DNA of 64,000 nucleotides from positions 1,670,002 to 1,734,001 of the forward strand of contig JACTAT010000004.1 in assembly GCA_014526335.1 (NCBI GenBank), read 5' to 3'. Origin of the DNA: Chrysaora quinquecirrha (lineage: Eukaryota; Cnidaria; Scyphozoa; Semaeostomeae; Pelagiidae). Position 1 is the stretch's first letter. The number at the start of each line of letters is the position of its first letter. A model generated the notes under the pieces. It worked only from the letters and a program-made list of their open reading frames with translations, searched no databases and was not told the origin of the DNA. Made by a program: the position numbers and the translations under genes. This document shows positions 63,402-64,000 of the stretch, in pieces.

Positions 63402-64000
63402 GTAATACGATCTTCCAGTCATTCCTATGTCTGAGTTGTTAACCATGTCAACATGGTCTCCTAGTAATTAAGACATCGAACTGCAAGGAAAAACTTATCT
63501 GGGAATGAAATTCAATTCTGAAACATTGTGAAACTTTTGTGCTTTCAATGTGTGCGAGTCCGAATTTCCTACATATCATCTAAATTATTTTTCTATCCTG
63601 TATATTAGGAAACTGTCCCCCTGCCTTTTCTTCGGCCTTTTGATAAGCTTGAATTTGTCTTAGTTGCACACTTCCGCATTTGAAATTCTTGGTACCTTTC
63701 AACCATCCTTACAATTGTCTATTGCAAAGTCTCTATCTTGGTACACGTGTCTAAGAGTAGCACAATGTTGGTTGTTGGAAACTGCATAAACTTTGCCTGT
63801 CATTAGTTTTTACTTGGCCTTTTTAGGTCATGGAGCTTAGAAAAATAAAGTCAATATATTGATCATCATTCTATGTCATGCGATATCATCTATTGTAATA
63901 TCATTCCTAGTAATTAGTGGTTGTAAAGAAAAGACAAGACAATTCTTTATAGAATCAGTTCATGATTGTATAAAAATATGTTTCTGGAGAAAAGAGTCGC

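Noticed and set aside
63608..63660. Frame after TATATTAG at 63608 as the next RRS1 exon
   Set aside because: It reads ETVPLPFLRPF, unlike the conserved tryptophan/arginine-rich RRS1 block, so the true next exon is probably outside.

Overview
The window is animal nuclear DNA. It is AT-rich (estimated by eye), its genes are split by GT-AG introns, and most of the rest is transposon debris: a DIRS-type tyrosine-recombinase retrotransposon, tandem Helitrons, PIF/Harbinger-, mariner-, piggyBac- and pogo-like MITEs, SINEs and LINE relics. This mix, together with a TMEM26 orthologue and an intron-split RRS1, suits an invertebrate metazoan. A cnidarian-like animal is my guess, but no single feature fixes the species. 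There is no bacterial operon, phage or CRISPR locus.

Five host genes can be rebuilt exon by exon from splice sites, reading phase and protein similarity. On the minus strand, right to left: a phosphomannomutase (PMM) gene at 43479-35778, a choline/ethanolamine phosphotransferase-like gene at 34119-26856, a TMEM26-like membrane protein at 17351-10945, and a DESI1-type deSUMOylating isopeptidase at 6350 to the left edge. On the plus strand, RRS1 (ribosome biogenesis) starts at 58882 and runs off the right edge. They look like ordinary housekeeping or membrane genes with no shared pathway.

Between and inside them: 6.4-10.9 kb holds a foldback element and other inverted repeats; 13.6-16.6 kb (inside TMEM26 intron 1) holds a decayed transposase-like gene and an inverted duplication; 18.3-20.9 kb has a repeat, a SINE and a decayed zinc-finger-like reading frame; 21.0-25.2 kb is the DIRS element; 44.4-57.0 kb is a head-to-tail array of three Helitron-like units, the first of which carries a 2.6-kb minisatellite and two related unclassified elements; 57.0-58.9 kb has a LINE endonuclease relic.

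The observations most worth checking are: (1) the PMM gene has lost the exon for its conserved substrate-binding loop and has a one-base phase clash at exon 1/2; (2) the phosphotransferase has its catalytic motif spacer lengthened from 8 to 10 residues; (3) DESI1 has a GC-AG intron next to a 22-nt exon; (4) the Helitron array carries tRNA-like modules and a 78-bp satellite whose period keeps both strands open. I see no convincing new multi-gene system; the unusual structure here is transposon architecture and gene damage.
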